Assembly (NCBI GenBank): GCA_025024175.1
Contig: QCXZ01000001.1
Coordinates: 40,170,942 to 40,234,941, forward strand
DNA length: 64,000 nt
Direction of reading: 5' to 3'
DNA from: Rhyzopertha dominica
Lineage: Eukaryota; Arthropoda; Insecta; Coleoptera; Bostrichidae
Shown here: positions 44,367 through 53,967 of the stretch, piece after piece
How the letters are laid out: each line of letters begins with the position of its first letter
Numbering within the stretch: the first letter of the stretch is position 1
Notes under the pieces: generated by a model
Told to the model about the DNA's origin: nothing
The model's database searches: none
Seen by the model: the letters and a program-made list of their open reading frames with translations, nothing else
Made by a program: the position numbers and the translations under genes

Positions 44367-45543
44367 AGGTTCCGTAGTCTATTTTAGTTTTTAGTTGTTT
44401 CTGATGATATTCAAGTGTTGGACATTGTTGGCTTCCTGATTCGTGATTCACATTGTATTCTGTGTTATACTTCCTATTTGTTACTGTACAGTTGTGGCAG
44501 GTCTTTTGTGTAGAGTGACAATTTCTTGTATCGTGCTCTCCTGTACATTTTGCGCATATTTTCCGATTGTTACATTGATTGCTTTTGTGATAATATTCTT
44601 GGCAGTTGTAGCATCTCGGGATGCTAAGGTCTTCATATACTCGAAGTCTATCCCAGCCAAGATATATCTTTTGATGTGTCACTAGTTTGATGANTAGTTG
44701 TGAAGAGCACTCTACGTAAATTGTTTTGCTTTTGTCTTTGTTTCCCTTGATGTAAGTTACTTTTATGCTATCTTCTGAGTTTATAAATTTATTTTGCACC
44801 CTAAAGCTTTCTTCAATTTCGGCCTTGTCCATGTTGCCAGTGTATCCAGGAATCCTTATTTTCGGTAGTCTCAATTTTGTAGCTTCAACTTCATAATCAG
44901 CTCCTATTTTTTTTATTGCTTCTTCTTGTAGTTTGTTTGTCTCGTCCTTTGTCGAGCACTTAATGATTATACTGCCATGTCTTGTGGTTTTAGTGTTATT
45001 TATTCCAACACCAATTTCTTTTGGCTTAATTAGTGCGTACACCTTGGCTTTGGTTTCCTCGATGTTTTGATTTATTTTAGGTTTTATTATTATGCTTGGT
45101 AAATTTTTTGGCTGCCTCGCTTCTGTCCTGGACTGGTTTCCAACTGCTGCTGTTGCACTCGCATATGTTTCTCTTACTAGTATTTCTTCGGTATTTGTTT
45201 TTATTTTCTCTTGCAGAAGAGCATTTTTTTCTTCAAGTTCGGTGTTTATCTTTCGTAGAAGCTTTATTTCAGTGGTTTTTGCTTCATTTTCTATTATTAG
45301 TGTTGTTAAAAAGATCATGTCATGCAAGACATCATTTGCATAACAACATAACCCCACTTCCGAAGTAATTGTTTTAAAGTTTTTGTTTCTCGTTGTACAC
45401 CCTTCGTGGCACACTTTTTTGCACTTTATACACCTCACTACTAAACTGTCTGTTATAGATCTTTTGCAATGTAGACATTTTTTTTCGAGTTTTTGTTCAC
45501 TATTATTGTCTGTTTCCTCTGGTCCATCTGACGCGTCCGCCAT
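44359..45543 (-). CDS. LINE ORF1 protein (nucleic-acid-binding, gag-like)
   Basis: 394 residues. An N-terminal zinc finger spans C23-x2-C26, C38-x2-C41, H46 and C49 and is PHD-like. A Glu/Lys-rich segment at about 80-120 is probably a coiled coil for multimerisation. A middle region (about 165-290) resembles the RRM-like part of LINE ORF1s. Three cysteine knuckles follow: CYNCQEYYHKSNQC (311-324), CAKCTGEHDTRNC (330-342) and a third starting at C349. Such proteins coat the LINE RNA in the ribonucleoprotein. One residue is unknown (N at 44693). The stop TAA overlaps the ORF2 start codon region. Confidence 0.82.
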   Translation of the reverse strand: MADASDGPEETDNNSEQKLEKKCLHCKRSITDSLVVRCIKCKKVCHEGCTTRNKNFKTITSEVGLCCYANDVLHDMIFLTTLIIENEAKTTEIKLLRKINTELEEKNALLQEKIKTNTEEILVRETYASATAAVGNQSRTEARQPKNLPSIIIKPKINQNIEETKAKVYALIKPKEIGVGINNTKTTRHGSIIIKCSTKDETNKLQEEAIKKIGADYEVEATKLRLPKIRIPGYTGNMDKAEIEESFRVQNKFINSEDSIKVTYIKGNKDKSKTIYVECSSQLXIKLVTHQKIYLGWDRLRVYEDLSIPRCYNCQEYYHKSNQCNNRKICAKCTGEHDTRNCHSTQKTCHNCTVTNRKYNTEYNVNHESGSQQCPTLEYHQKQLKTKIDYGTYG

Positions 45544-45600
45544 TTTATACTATAAAATCAACAAACAAAAACTGAAATAATCCTTTTTGGGAGCAGCTTC

Positions 45601-46473
45601 GATACGATGATACTCTTGTGGGTAAATTTTTAGGTAGCTAGCATTAAACCTGGCAAGGATGCGCAGTAATAAATATTGTCCGAGTAACGATGCTCTAACG
45701 CAGAGAAATACGATATAGTAACAATTTTAGAGCAAAAACCTCTCTAATTCTCACTTTTTCACTCTTGTGTATGGATTTTTTACAAAATATGTCTAAATAA
45801 ATGTAGTTTTTACACTAATTACCCTCTTTTTTTCGCGAACTAGAGCAAATGAAAATATCTCGAGTAAAAGTAACTCCGCTAAGAGTGAACAGAGCTCTAG
45901 TAGAGATATATAAACATATCCCTGTGCCATACTGTTGCCAACTTAGAAGTTTTGAAAGTAAATTAAACTCCCACCTAGCAAGAAAAATAGGTATTAGCAG
46001 TTAGCGGATATTTTAGCGAGATCAAATATTTTTAGTTTATTATTAGCTATTACAACTTAGCATTTAAACGTAAAGATTCCAAGCGTTATAGTATTACCAA
46101 ATGAGTCATATGGGTAACTTAGATATGAAGCAGAATCGATTTATTTACTCCAGATGAGTCGATAATTATTATACTTTCTTTGCTTGGAAAAATATTTCGT
46201 CTACCCTTCACCTACCAATACAAAATTTAACAACTGTCGTGCCTTTGGCGCTTGTGTGTTCCACGTAATATAATTATTGGTTCAGAAGGAACAAGATAAG
46301 TGCGAGAACATAATTTTAAAAGTTCTGACATAATGTACCTAATAGCTATTTGTGACAAAATAAATAATAAATTTCGTTTTATATTAATATTTGGAATGTT
46401 GGAGTTATTTGTGCTTTGTAATTGCTTTCTAAAGGTAAGTAATACTTGCACAATGGCACTGCATTAATATGAA
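45601..46473. other. Non-coding stretch
   Basis: AT-rich between the LINE and the gypsy element. CTAGAG/CTCTAG-type words recur at about 45720-45910, similar to the cluster at 52320-52640. Bases 46470-46473 (TGAA) are the left target duplication of the gypsy element. Confidence 0.4.
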
Positions 46474-46847
46474 TGTGGGGATATCAAGCAAAACGCGAAT
46501 AAATGAAACGGTTTATTAAATGAAAACAATAACGATGGATGTTAACTCAAAATAAATGTCCTTCAAACTGCAATGCTGCCCCTCGCGTCCTCCACAGCAC
46601 TGGCACCGTCTTAACGTCTTTGAACAAAACTCACTTGTTTTAACGTCTTCACCTTATTATTATAACGTCTTCACTTTATTAATTATTACGTCTTCACTTG
46701 AGATCTTAACTGTACAACTGTACCCCTGTACTCCTACGTCACTCGCGCCCGTGCAGGTTATATGCGTTCGCCCGAAGAGTCCCGAAGTTACCCGACGCTT
46801 CTACTCGCGCGCGCGGATTTAAATCGCGAGACGTAACGTTTCCCACA
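46474..46847 (-). repeat. LTR, 3' copy relative to the element
   Basis: On the plus strand it starts TGTGGGGATATCAAGC and ends GTAACGTTTCCCACA. The pol frame of the element runs about 108 nt into it. The sequence just outside on the element side (GGACGGCCGAAT on the minus strand) should be the polypurine tract but is only modestly purine-rich. Confidence 0.95.
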
Positions 46848-48586
46848 ATTCGGCCGTCCTGCTGGTCGCCCGACTCGGGAGACAATGTTTCCTCTTCCTC
46901 CTTCCTTCCATGCTCTGCGAAATCTCCTTGGTCTTCTTTTCCTCGATCTTGTTGTAATGAGATCCACGACTTCATGAATTCGGCACAAGTGGAAGTTTTT
47001 TCTGGTCCTTCGTGTAATCCTTGTTTTTGGACGTCATATGTATCATTTCCTTTTATTTTAGTGATACGGTAGGGCCCAAGGAATTTGGATTTTAACTTTA
47101 ACCCTGGTCCGAACTGAGTCCTCTTTATAGCAACCAATTCTCCTAGTTTGTATTTACGTGCATCGCGTCTTCTAAGGTTGTAGGTTTTCCTGTTTTCTTC
47201 TTGAATCCTTGCAATATTTTCCTTCGCCTTCCTTCTTAAGTTTTCTCTCTCTTCTCCGAACTGGCGGCGCATTTCCTCTTCAATGAGGTCACTTATTCTG
47301 GGCAGTGACCCATTCTTCATCTTAACTCCTACCAGCAGCTCAAATGGTGTTGTGTCCACACTTCTTTGGTATGTGCTGTTCAGAGCTCTCTGAACTTCAT
47401 CTACATGTCGGTACCATTTCGTCGGATCGTCAAGACATAATTTAGTAAGTACGGGAATTATGATGGAGTTGATTCTTTCTATCTGGCCATTTGCTCTTGG
47501 AAGTCCTGTTGTTACACAGTAATGACGAATCTTCTCTGCATCACAGTAGTCCTTAAATTCTTGCGACGTAAAAGCGGAGCCTCTGTCAGTAATTATGTTA
47601 GTTGGATTCCCAAATGTTCTTCTTTGAAGTTCTAATTTCGATATAACCTCTTTTGTTGTCGTCGACTTAGTGGGATAGAGCCAAACAAACTTAGTAAAGG
47701 AATCTATTACAGCTAAGATGTGTTTGTAATTTTTATTCGTAGATTCAAGCGGTCCTAAGTGATCTAGATGGTAAGTATCGAGCGGTCGACATTCTTTTGT
47801 CAAAGGATGAAGGAATNCTTCTTGTTTTCNNGTTTTTCGATTGGCTAAAATACATGGAACACAATTACGAATGTATCGCTCAATCTTCTCTTTCATCTTG
47901 GGTATAAAATAGTCACGTCTAATTATTTCCTCAGTCTTCTTAACGGAAAAGTGTCCATTTTCATGAGCCATTCTGATGATTTCTTGCTCCATCATCTCGG
48001 GAATTAGCAATAGTTCATTTTCACCAATCATTTTATAAAGTAGTTCGTCTTTCAGTAAGTAGTCCTCGTATGGTTTTTCCTTCAGAACTTCTCTAATGGT
48101 TTTAATCCTTTCATCTTCATCTTGAGCCTGCTTAATTCTTTGGTGTAGTTCGTCAACAATCATCATCACGGGGTGTCTGCTTAAAGCATCCACGTGTCTC
48201 ATCCTGCTTCCCGATCTGTGTTCTATAACATAGTCAAATTCTTCAAGAAGAAGTGCCCATCTTGCCACCCTTGTCGTGAGATCTTTCTTGGCCATGGTCT
48301 TTTGGAACGCTGAACAATCAGTGACGATCTTAAATCGATTACCCAGCAAATAAATCCTCAATCTCTTCAAAGCTTCCACGATCGCTAAAACTTCTAGCTC
48401 ATAGCTTGAATATTTCATCTCGGCAGGAGTAGTTTTCTTACTCGCATAGTAAACTGGATGAAAACAATTATCTTCATATGATTTTTGTAGCAGAATTGCG
48501 CCATAACCATCCTGGCTTGCGTCAGTATGAAGTTCTGTTTCAGCACCTAGCCTGTAAATGCTTAATACTGGTTTATCTGAAAGCGC
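46739..48586 (-). CDS. Pol, second part: RNase H and integrase
   Basis: It lies in the same frame as the first part, beyond the amber codon, and has no start of its own. RNase H: LHTDASQDGYGAILLQ, HPVYYASKK, YELEVLAIVEAL and FKIVTDCSAF. Connection: HVDALSRHP. The integrase H2C2 finger has H-NGH and C-VPC. The DD35E core has D in HLDHLG, D in ITDRGSAF and E in NGQIERIN. LGPYRITKIKGNDTYDVQK is the GPY/F module. The last roughly 36 codons run into the LTR. All catalytic residues are present; three N bases make unknown residues before the integrase core. Confidence 0.9.
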   Translation of the reverse strand, partial: ALSDKPVLSIYRLGAETELHTDASQDGYGAILLQKSYEDNCFHPVYYASKKTTPAEMKYSSYELEVLAIVEALKRLRIYLLGNRFKIVTDCSAFQKTMAKKDLTTRVARWALLLEEFDYVIEHRSGSRMRHVDALSRHPVMMIVDELHQRIKQAQDEDERIKTIREVLKEKPYEDYLLKDELLYKMIGENELLLIPEMMEQEIIRMAHENGHFSVKKTEEIIRRDYFIPKMKEKIERYIRNCVPCILANRKXXKQEXFLHPLTKECRPLDTYHLDHLGPLESTNKNYKHILAVIDSFTKFVWLYPTKSTTTKEVISKLELQRRTFGNPTNIITDRGSAFTSQEFKDYCDAEKIRHYCVTTGLPRANGQIERINSIIIPVLTKLCLDDPTKWYRHVDEVQRALNSTYQRSVDTTPFELLVGVKMKNGSLPRISDLIEEEMRRQFGEERENLRRKAKENIARIQEENRKTYNLRRRDARKYKLGELVAIKRTQFGPGLKLKSKFLGPYRITKIKGNDTYDVQKQGLHEGPEKTSTCAEFMKSWISLQQDRGKEDQGDFAEHGRKEEEETLSPESGDQQDGRIVGNVTSRDLNPRARVEASGNFGTLRANAYNLHGRE

Positions 48587-51235
48587 CTACTTAAGCGTAA
48601 CGAAAGCATTACGTTCGACTTCTCCATATCGGAATTGCTTATCATTTTTGAGTAAATCGCTTAGTGGTTTTGCTATAATTGAGTAAAATGGGATAAACTT
48701 CCTAAAATATCCAGTAAGACCCAAAATACTTTGAATATGCTTAACAGTTGTTGGTTCCGGAAAGTTTAGTACTGCTTTCGTTTTCAAATCTGATGGATAG
48801 ATCTTGCCTTCTTCTATACGATGTCCTAAAAATTCTACGGATCGCTTAACGAATTGGCATTTCTTCTTGTTTATCTCCAATCCATATTCTTTAGCAATTT
48901 GCAACACCACAGTCAATTTTTCAACAGCTTCTTCCTCATCTTTTGCTGGAATTATTAGGTCATCCATGTAGGGTAAAACAACATTTTTGGCTGTCAAATC
49001 CCGAAATATATGATTAATAAATCGTTGGAAAACCGCCGGCGAATTGCACAGGCCAAAGGGAACTTTAAGAAATTGGAACTGCCCTTGTTGCGTCACAAAA
49101 CTGGTGTATTTTCGGCTGTCCTTTTCTACGGCTACATGAAAGAAACCATTTCTTAAATCTATAGTGCTAAATACTCTAGCCTCTTGTAATCGGTCTAATT
49201 GATCTTCAATAAGTGGTAGTGGATACCTGTCTTTAACAACTTTCTTGTTGACCTTCCTGAAATCCACACACACTCGCGGTTGTCCATTCTTTTTCTTCAC
49301 CACTACAACCTGGCTGCTATACTCAGAATTGCTTGGTTCCACTATCCCATTCTGTATCCACTCTTCTACCTGTCTATCAACTATTTCTCTTTCAACGAAT
49401 GGTAAACGCCTTGGAGTGTGGTAAATTGGTTCGTCGTCCTTCATGATTATTCTCATTTCAATAGGTGCCGTCTTAATTTTCTCGGGTTTATATTCATTTA
49501 TCATCGTCTTTATTTCTTCTTGCAATTCCTTCTTTACGTTTTTGCCTATGTCTATTTCTTTATCAGTTTCCACGTCAATCTTCATGATCTCTTCAGCATC
49601 TTCTAACAGATCCGGTGCTCCTTCGGTATCGACTTTGACTTTACTAATTCTAACTCCGTCCAAATTAATCGTCACCTCTGCTGAATCTAGCAATTCGTTA
49701 CCAATAATGGCATCCACGGACATAACATCATCTGGGACAACGTAAATTCTAGCATCAAAAACATGATCATCTATGAGAATGGTAGAATAGAAGTAGCCTA
49801 ACACCTGTACCTCCGATTTACCAATACCATTTACAGAAATACTAGTTCTTGAGAGATTCGGAGAGCCCATTTTCTGGTATATCCGTAATTTTACCAAATT
49901 TATAGTGCTTCCAGTGTCAATTAGCGCTTCAATGTCGACACAATTAATTTTTACCATCTTAAGCATCTTGTTTCGCATAACAGTATTTAATTTATGGACA
50001 GTAGCACTGTCTTTTGAACCTGAGCTTTGCTGTTGCTGCTGCACGACTTCAGTTCTACAGTCGGTCGATTTATGCCCAAATCTATTGCATTTGAAACACT
50101 TCATACCTAAGCTTCTTGACTTACATTCTTTGGATCGATGACCTTTGGATCCACAATTGAAACATCTAAAATCGGAAGCTGACTGCTTATTTTCTGATTT
50201 AGTCTCAGATTTCTGTTGTCGTGAGGCAGTAACATTTGTAGACATACGTGCAGAGTGCAAAATCGTTTTGGATTGAATGTTACTATAGATAACCAACTTT
50301 TCTTTAAAATCACGTAGAGTTTTGGCTCCGTAAAGAATAATTTTATTACTCTGTTCGTCTGGAATACCGTCAATTATATACTGAATGAGAGCACTATCTT
50401 CGATGTCACCACGACAGGTCAGTTCCTTCATTACTAGAAAATATTCCAAAACATTTTCATTCCTCTTCAGTTTTCTTTCAGAAAGTAATTTATGCAACTG
50501 CGCACTGTTAATTTTTGAAGCAAATTCCTCAAGCAATGCCCGCTTTAATGACCTCCATGAATTTATGTCTTTCTCGCTTTGAATAAACAACTTTGCCAGA
50601 CCACGCAATGATTTCTTAGCAAAAATAAATAACTGCAGATCATTCCAACCTAATAACGTAGACATGTCCTCTAATTCCTCTGCCCATTTTTCTATTGGAT
50701 AAGAACTAGTACCATCAAATAAACGAATTGAATCCTCTATATCGCGAAAACTCATCGAAAAATTTGGAGATGGTAAAGAAAGTTGAGCCACAGAATTTCT
50801 TAAAGATTCTTGTTCGTCGTCGTCATCTTCTGTTTCTTCATCTGGTTCTTGTTCGCTACTTTCTTGTAAGTCTTTTAAGTTCATCAGCGCCATGCAAATA
50901 TTGTTGATCAAATTCTCTCTGTCTAAATCGTAATCCATGCGTAAAACGTTTGCGAAAGAAACTAAATCGCTATCCGAAAACGAATCATCCGTGTATTTTA
51001 GTTTATTTTTGAATTTATCAGAGTTTGAGTCAAATTCAAATCCAGCGAATTCGCGCAACCGTTTTCTATTACCGCGATCACCTTCGTGTTCGAAAACCAA
51101 CTTATGCAGTTTTTTAATGACATTAGCTGGAGCAGTCTTTATGTTATCCGCGATACCGGCAATTTGTCCCAACTTGACTTGCGAAGCCATCTGTTGACGG
51201 TTATCACAATTAGGCACAGAAATACAGTAGTTCAA
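48587..51235 (-). CDS. Gag-Pol, first part: Gag, protease, reverse transcriptase
   Basis: 882 residues in one frame with no gag/pol frameshift. The start may be Met1 or Met16 (MASQVKLG); Met16 looks better placed. Residues about 165-335 are a retrotransposon Gag capsid-like region (LLGWNDLQLFIFAKKSLRG, LLEEF, LHKLLSERK). CCHC knuckles are at 358-371 (CFNCGSKGHRSKEC) and 380-393 (CFKCNRFGHKSTDC). The protease active site is DTGST at 440-444. The RT spans about 610-800, with TIDLRNGFFH (D693), VPFGLCNSPAVFQRF and YMDD (756-759). The frame ends at an amber codon (48587-48589) between RT and RNase H. Confidence 0.92.
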   Translation of the reverse strand: MNYCISVPNCDNRQQMASQVKLGQIAGIADNIKTAPANVIKKLHKLVFEHEGDRGNRKRLREFAGFEFDSNSDKFKNKLKYTDDSFSDSDLVSFANVLRMDYDLDRENLINNICMALMNLKDLQESSEQEPDEETEDDDDEQESLRNSVAQLSLPSPNFSMSFRDIEDSIRLFDGTSSYPIEKWAEELEDMSTLLGWNDLQLFIFAKKSLRGLAKLFIQSEKDINSWRSLKRALLEEFASKINSAQLHKLLSERKLKRNENVLEYFLVMKELTCRGDIEDSALIQYIIDGIPDEQSNKIILYGAKTLRDFKEKLVIYSNIQSKTILHSARMSTNVTASRQQKSETKSENKQSASDFRCFNCGSKGHRSKECKSRSLGMKCFKCNRFGHKSTDCRTEVVQQQQQSSGSKDSATVHKLNTVMRNKMLKMVKINCVDIEALIDTGSTINLVKLRIYQKMGSPNLSRTSISVNGIGKSEVQVLGYFYSTILIDDHVFDARIYVVPDDVMSVDAIIGNELLDSAEVTINLDGVRISKVKVDTEGAPDLLEDAEEIMKIDVETDKEIDIGKNVKKELQEEIKTMINEYKPEKIKTAPIEMRIIMKDDEPIYHTPRRLPFVEREIVDRQVEEWIQNGIVEPSNSEYSSQVVVVKKKNGQPRVCVDFRKVNKKVVKDRYPLPLIEDQLDRLQEARVFSTIDLRNGFFHVAVEKDSRKYTSFVTQQGQFQFLKVPFGLCNSPAVFQRFINHIFRDLTAKNVVLPYMDDLIIPAKDEEEAVEKLTVVLQIAKEYGLEINKKKCQFVKRSVEFLGHRIEEGKIYPSDLKTKAVLNFPEPTTVKHIQSILGLTGYFRKFIPFYSIIAKPLSDLLKNDKQFRYGEVERNAFVTLK

Positions 51236-51593
51236 CTATCACGGTTAGATACTACCTACTACGGTATTAGTTCAACACGCGCACGAAGCGGCACGCCGTC
51301 GAAATTCTTAGAGCGTAGCGTCGTAACGTAACGTGAGCAAACAAAGAAAGGATCACCCACCTCGTTTCGATGCTAAGGGTTACCTTGCTACCTTCTCGTC
51401 CCCACGTCTGCTAATGGTTCTCCCGTCCTTGGTGCTTGTCCGTCTTGCCACCTAGAGTACCTCCTTCGTCGTAGCGTTGCAGTAGTTGCGACGTAACCGA
51501 TGTCCAACGTCTTGTTTACTCCGGCACTTCGTCCTTTGTCGTCTTCTTGGTTTGCCGTTTACAAATAAATCGCGATGGATATCCCCGACTGCA

Positions 51594-51611
51594 ATCCCGT
51601 ACGAGCCCCCA
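51594..51611 (-). promoter_or_regulatory. Primer binding site, tRNA-Pro type
   Basis: The minus strand reads TGGGGGCTCGTACGGGAT, 6 nt downstream of the 5' LTR. It agrees at 17 of 18 bases with the well-known tRNA-Pro primer site of murine gammaretroviruses. The TGG start fits pairing with a tRNA 3'-CCA. Confidence 0.7.
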
Positions 51612-51617
51612 AAATTA

Positions 51618-51991
51618 TGTGGGGATATCAAGCAAAACGCGAATAAATGAAACGGTTTATTAAATGAAAACAATAACGATGGATGTTAACTCAAAATAAA
51701 TGTCCTTCAAACTGCAATGCTGCCCCTCGCGTCCTCCACAGCACTGGCACCGTCTTAACGTCTTTGAACAAAACTCATTTGTTTTAACGTCTTCACCTTA
51801 TTATTATAACGTCTTCACTTTATTAATTATTACGTCTTCACTTGAGATCTTAACTGTACAACTGTACCCCTGTACTCCTACGTCACTCGCGCCCGTGCAG
51901 GTTATATGCGTTCGCCCGAAGAGTCCCGAAGTTACCCGACGCTTCTACTCGCGCGCGCGGATTTAAATCGCGAGACGTAACGTTTCCCACA
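51618..51991 (-). repeat. LTR, 5' copy relative to the element
   Basis: Same 374 bp as the other copy, with one substitution noted. On the element's strand it should hold the promoter for the genomic RNA. It is followed on the element side by a 6-nt spacer and the primer binding site. Confidence 0.95.
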
Positions 51992-51995
51992 TGAA

Positions 51996-53329
51996 TAATA
52001 ATAAATAAGTTGTAGAACGTCGCATAGTCTAAATCTTCTTCCAAACATTTAATCCAGTGCCTTGAGGACGTTTAACAAACTTGTTAAATGTGCATGTTCC
52101 AAGCTGAACATGTTATTTTAGTTAAGTATAATTGACTTTCGTTTACTGCTTTATAAGGAACCATATCAAATAACGCAAACCTGTTCAAGTATCAGCTGGT
52201 ACTTAGTACATAAGTATTTAATTACTTTTGATACATAATAAGGTATATTATAATATTCATATGTATTTCATTTTGCTTCCCCCCTATTAAATGTAGTTCA
52301 TTAAGTCTAACTAGTGAATATTTCACTCAAGAACAGAGTGTAAGCAAAACTCATCCTGATAGTTAATTAATGCTCTAGTAAGGTATATCCCACACTGTTA
52401 GCTAACACTATTAGAGAGTATTCTTACTCTAGAATAAAATCATTTTTACTCAAAACTAGTGTCAAAAATTACATTTAACTAGAGTAAAAATCACTCTAAA
52501 ATTTACTCTAACAACGTAGCGAAGTTCTTTACTATACTAGAGTGGACCTGATCCAGCTTCGGTTAGTGTTATTTTAGAGTATATTCAGAGTACTATTTTT
52601 TACTGTGTGTTTAGAGCCTAGAATTCTTATTACTAGAGTATTGCATCTGAATGAAAGAGTTAATTTTTATTAAAAGTAAATAGAAACGTCTAACTGTTAC
52701 TCCACATTATAAACAAACATTCCCCTTAAAAGCTGTACTATTTAAAAATTCAGGAATGACGCATCCTGAAACATCCGTATGTATTTGTTTTAATTAAGTA
52801 AGTCTGCCAAAACCAGACAGCGTTTGAAATTCTGTTTAAAAGTAAGATGATCATAATGATGTCCGTCCATTTTGTGCCAAAAAAAGGACGGCTATAGGGT
52901 GACTGTGCCTTAGTTCGGCCTGGGCTAGTAGTCGTCCTTTGTGACATAAATATACCTAAAATAAAGAAGTTTTTAAATCTTTTCAAATTTGCCTACAGTT
53001 TCAAGTACATGTCCGTTGAACTACGACTGGTAAGTATGTCTTATTGTTTCTGTAAGTGAAGCAGTATTAAGAAATAAGCGTAATTTAAATAATGGGACAT
53101 TCAAGTAGTGTCTGCAGATTAATATGTACGGGTATACAATTTCCTCTTAATTATAACCTTCAAATNGTTCAGAATCTTGTAAAATTGGCGGTAAACAGAC
53201 GGCNGACTATTAGAAGAAAAAAGAAAAGACATCAATTTTGCGATTCTTAATCATATGTATACGGACAAGAAGTAGAAAAAAAAGTACATTAGTGAAGGGC
53301 ATAAAAAGGAACCGTCTTTTATAACTTTC
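51996..53329. other. Non-coding stretch with CTCTAGAG-type words and a small palindrome
   Basis: At 52320-52640 the words ACTCTAG, CTAGAGTAAA and TTTACTC recur on both strands many times, forming a diffuse palindromic cluster. At 52884-52943 AAAGGACG and CGTCCTTT bracket TTAGTTCGGCC and CTAGTAGTCG, which resemble the ends of the pogo-like element to the right. Confidence 0.45.
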
Positions 53330-53466
53330 CAGTAGTCGGCCGTCCCTTAACTCCGACGGCCGAATAAAGGCAGCAGACTACCGTAGTTCGGCCACATCGT
53401 CTTTAAATGATAATGATGGTAATATCAACCATAAGGATTTTTTTTTCTAGATTGAAAAATAAATTA

Positions 53467-53967
53467 TGGCGGAAAATCAAAGAAACCGTTCAATCCATCA
53501 ATATTCCAAGGACCCTTTAAAAATGCTTTGAGTGCAATTCGAGACGGGGTACCTATAAGGGAAGCTAGCAGGAAGTTTTCAGTACTACGCGCAACATTAC
53601 AGGATCGAATTCATGAAAGAATTGCTGAAGGTCCTCGTAAAATGGGTCCACCTACTATCCTCAAAGACCACGAAGAGCAAAAAATTGTGCAATGTCTCTT
53701 ACACCTAGCTAAGTGCGGCTTTCCACAAAAAAGGAAGATTTACTGGACGGAGTTCAAGAGATAATTATTGAAGAAAAGCGAGACACCCCTTTTACAAACA
53801 ATCGTCCAGGTGAAAAATGGTATAGAGGATTTCTAAAAAGACACAAAGAAGTGGCATTTCGTGAGGCCGAGAATCTTACTAAATCTCGTGCTGTAATTAC
53901 TAATGAGTATATAAATAAATGGTTCAAAGAACTCGAAGAGTATTTGACGTCAAACAATGAGTGGTGA
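53467..53967 (+). pseudogene. pogo-like transposase, DNA-binding half
   Basis: It starts with ATG GCG GAA. A frame change at about 53525 leads into SAIRDGVPIREASRKFSV, a psq/pogo-type helix-turn-helix, followed by GPPTILKDHEEQKIVQ. Another shift at about 53735 leads to TPFTNNRPGEKWYRGFLKRH and FREAENLTKSRAVITNEYI, the second (CENP-B-like) half of the DNA-binding region as found in these transposases. It ends at a stop at 53967. The match to the family is strong despite two shifts. Confidence 0.85.

Larger units (their letters stand above)
41028..45600 (-). mobile_element. Nearly intact LINE (CR1/Jockey-type)
   Basis: Minus-strand order: a short 5' leader, ORF1 (45543-44359), ORF2 with endonuclease and RT (44366-42078), the continuation of ORF2 in another frame (to 41389), about 350 bp of 3' UTR, and a tail of repeated AATTGAAT-type words. 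ORF1 and ORF2 overlap by 8 nt. The only visible lesion is one frameshift near the end of ORF2, so it is a young copy. The 5' end is set only approximately, and no target duplication was found. Confidence 0.85.
46474..51991 (-). mobile_element. Complete Ty3/gypsy LTR retrotransposon
   Basis: Two 374-bp LTRs enclose one long gag-pol frame on the minus strand, interrupted by one amber codon. Both LTRs run TGTG...CACA, and 4-bp duplications (TGAA at 46470-46473 and 51992-51995) flank the element. The LTRs differ at one base that I can see (C at about 46632, T at about 51776), so insertion is recent on an evolutionary scale. There is no env gene. Domain order is gag with two CCHC knuckles, protease, RT, RNase H and integrase. 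Three N bases lie in the integrase region (47817, 47830, 47831). Confidence 0.95.

Noticed and set aside
46556..46822. 88-codon plus-strand frame, repeated at 51700-51966
   Set aside because: Both copies lie wholly inside the two LTRs and are identical because the LTRs are. The frame is antisense to the element and has no protein family pattern.
48587..48589. Programmed read-through as in some retroviruses
   Set aside because: The codon is between RT and RNase H, not at the gag-pol border, and gag-pol is already one frame. A mutation or base-call error is simpler. Kept as a finding only because it can be checked.
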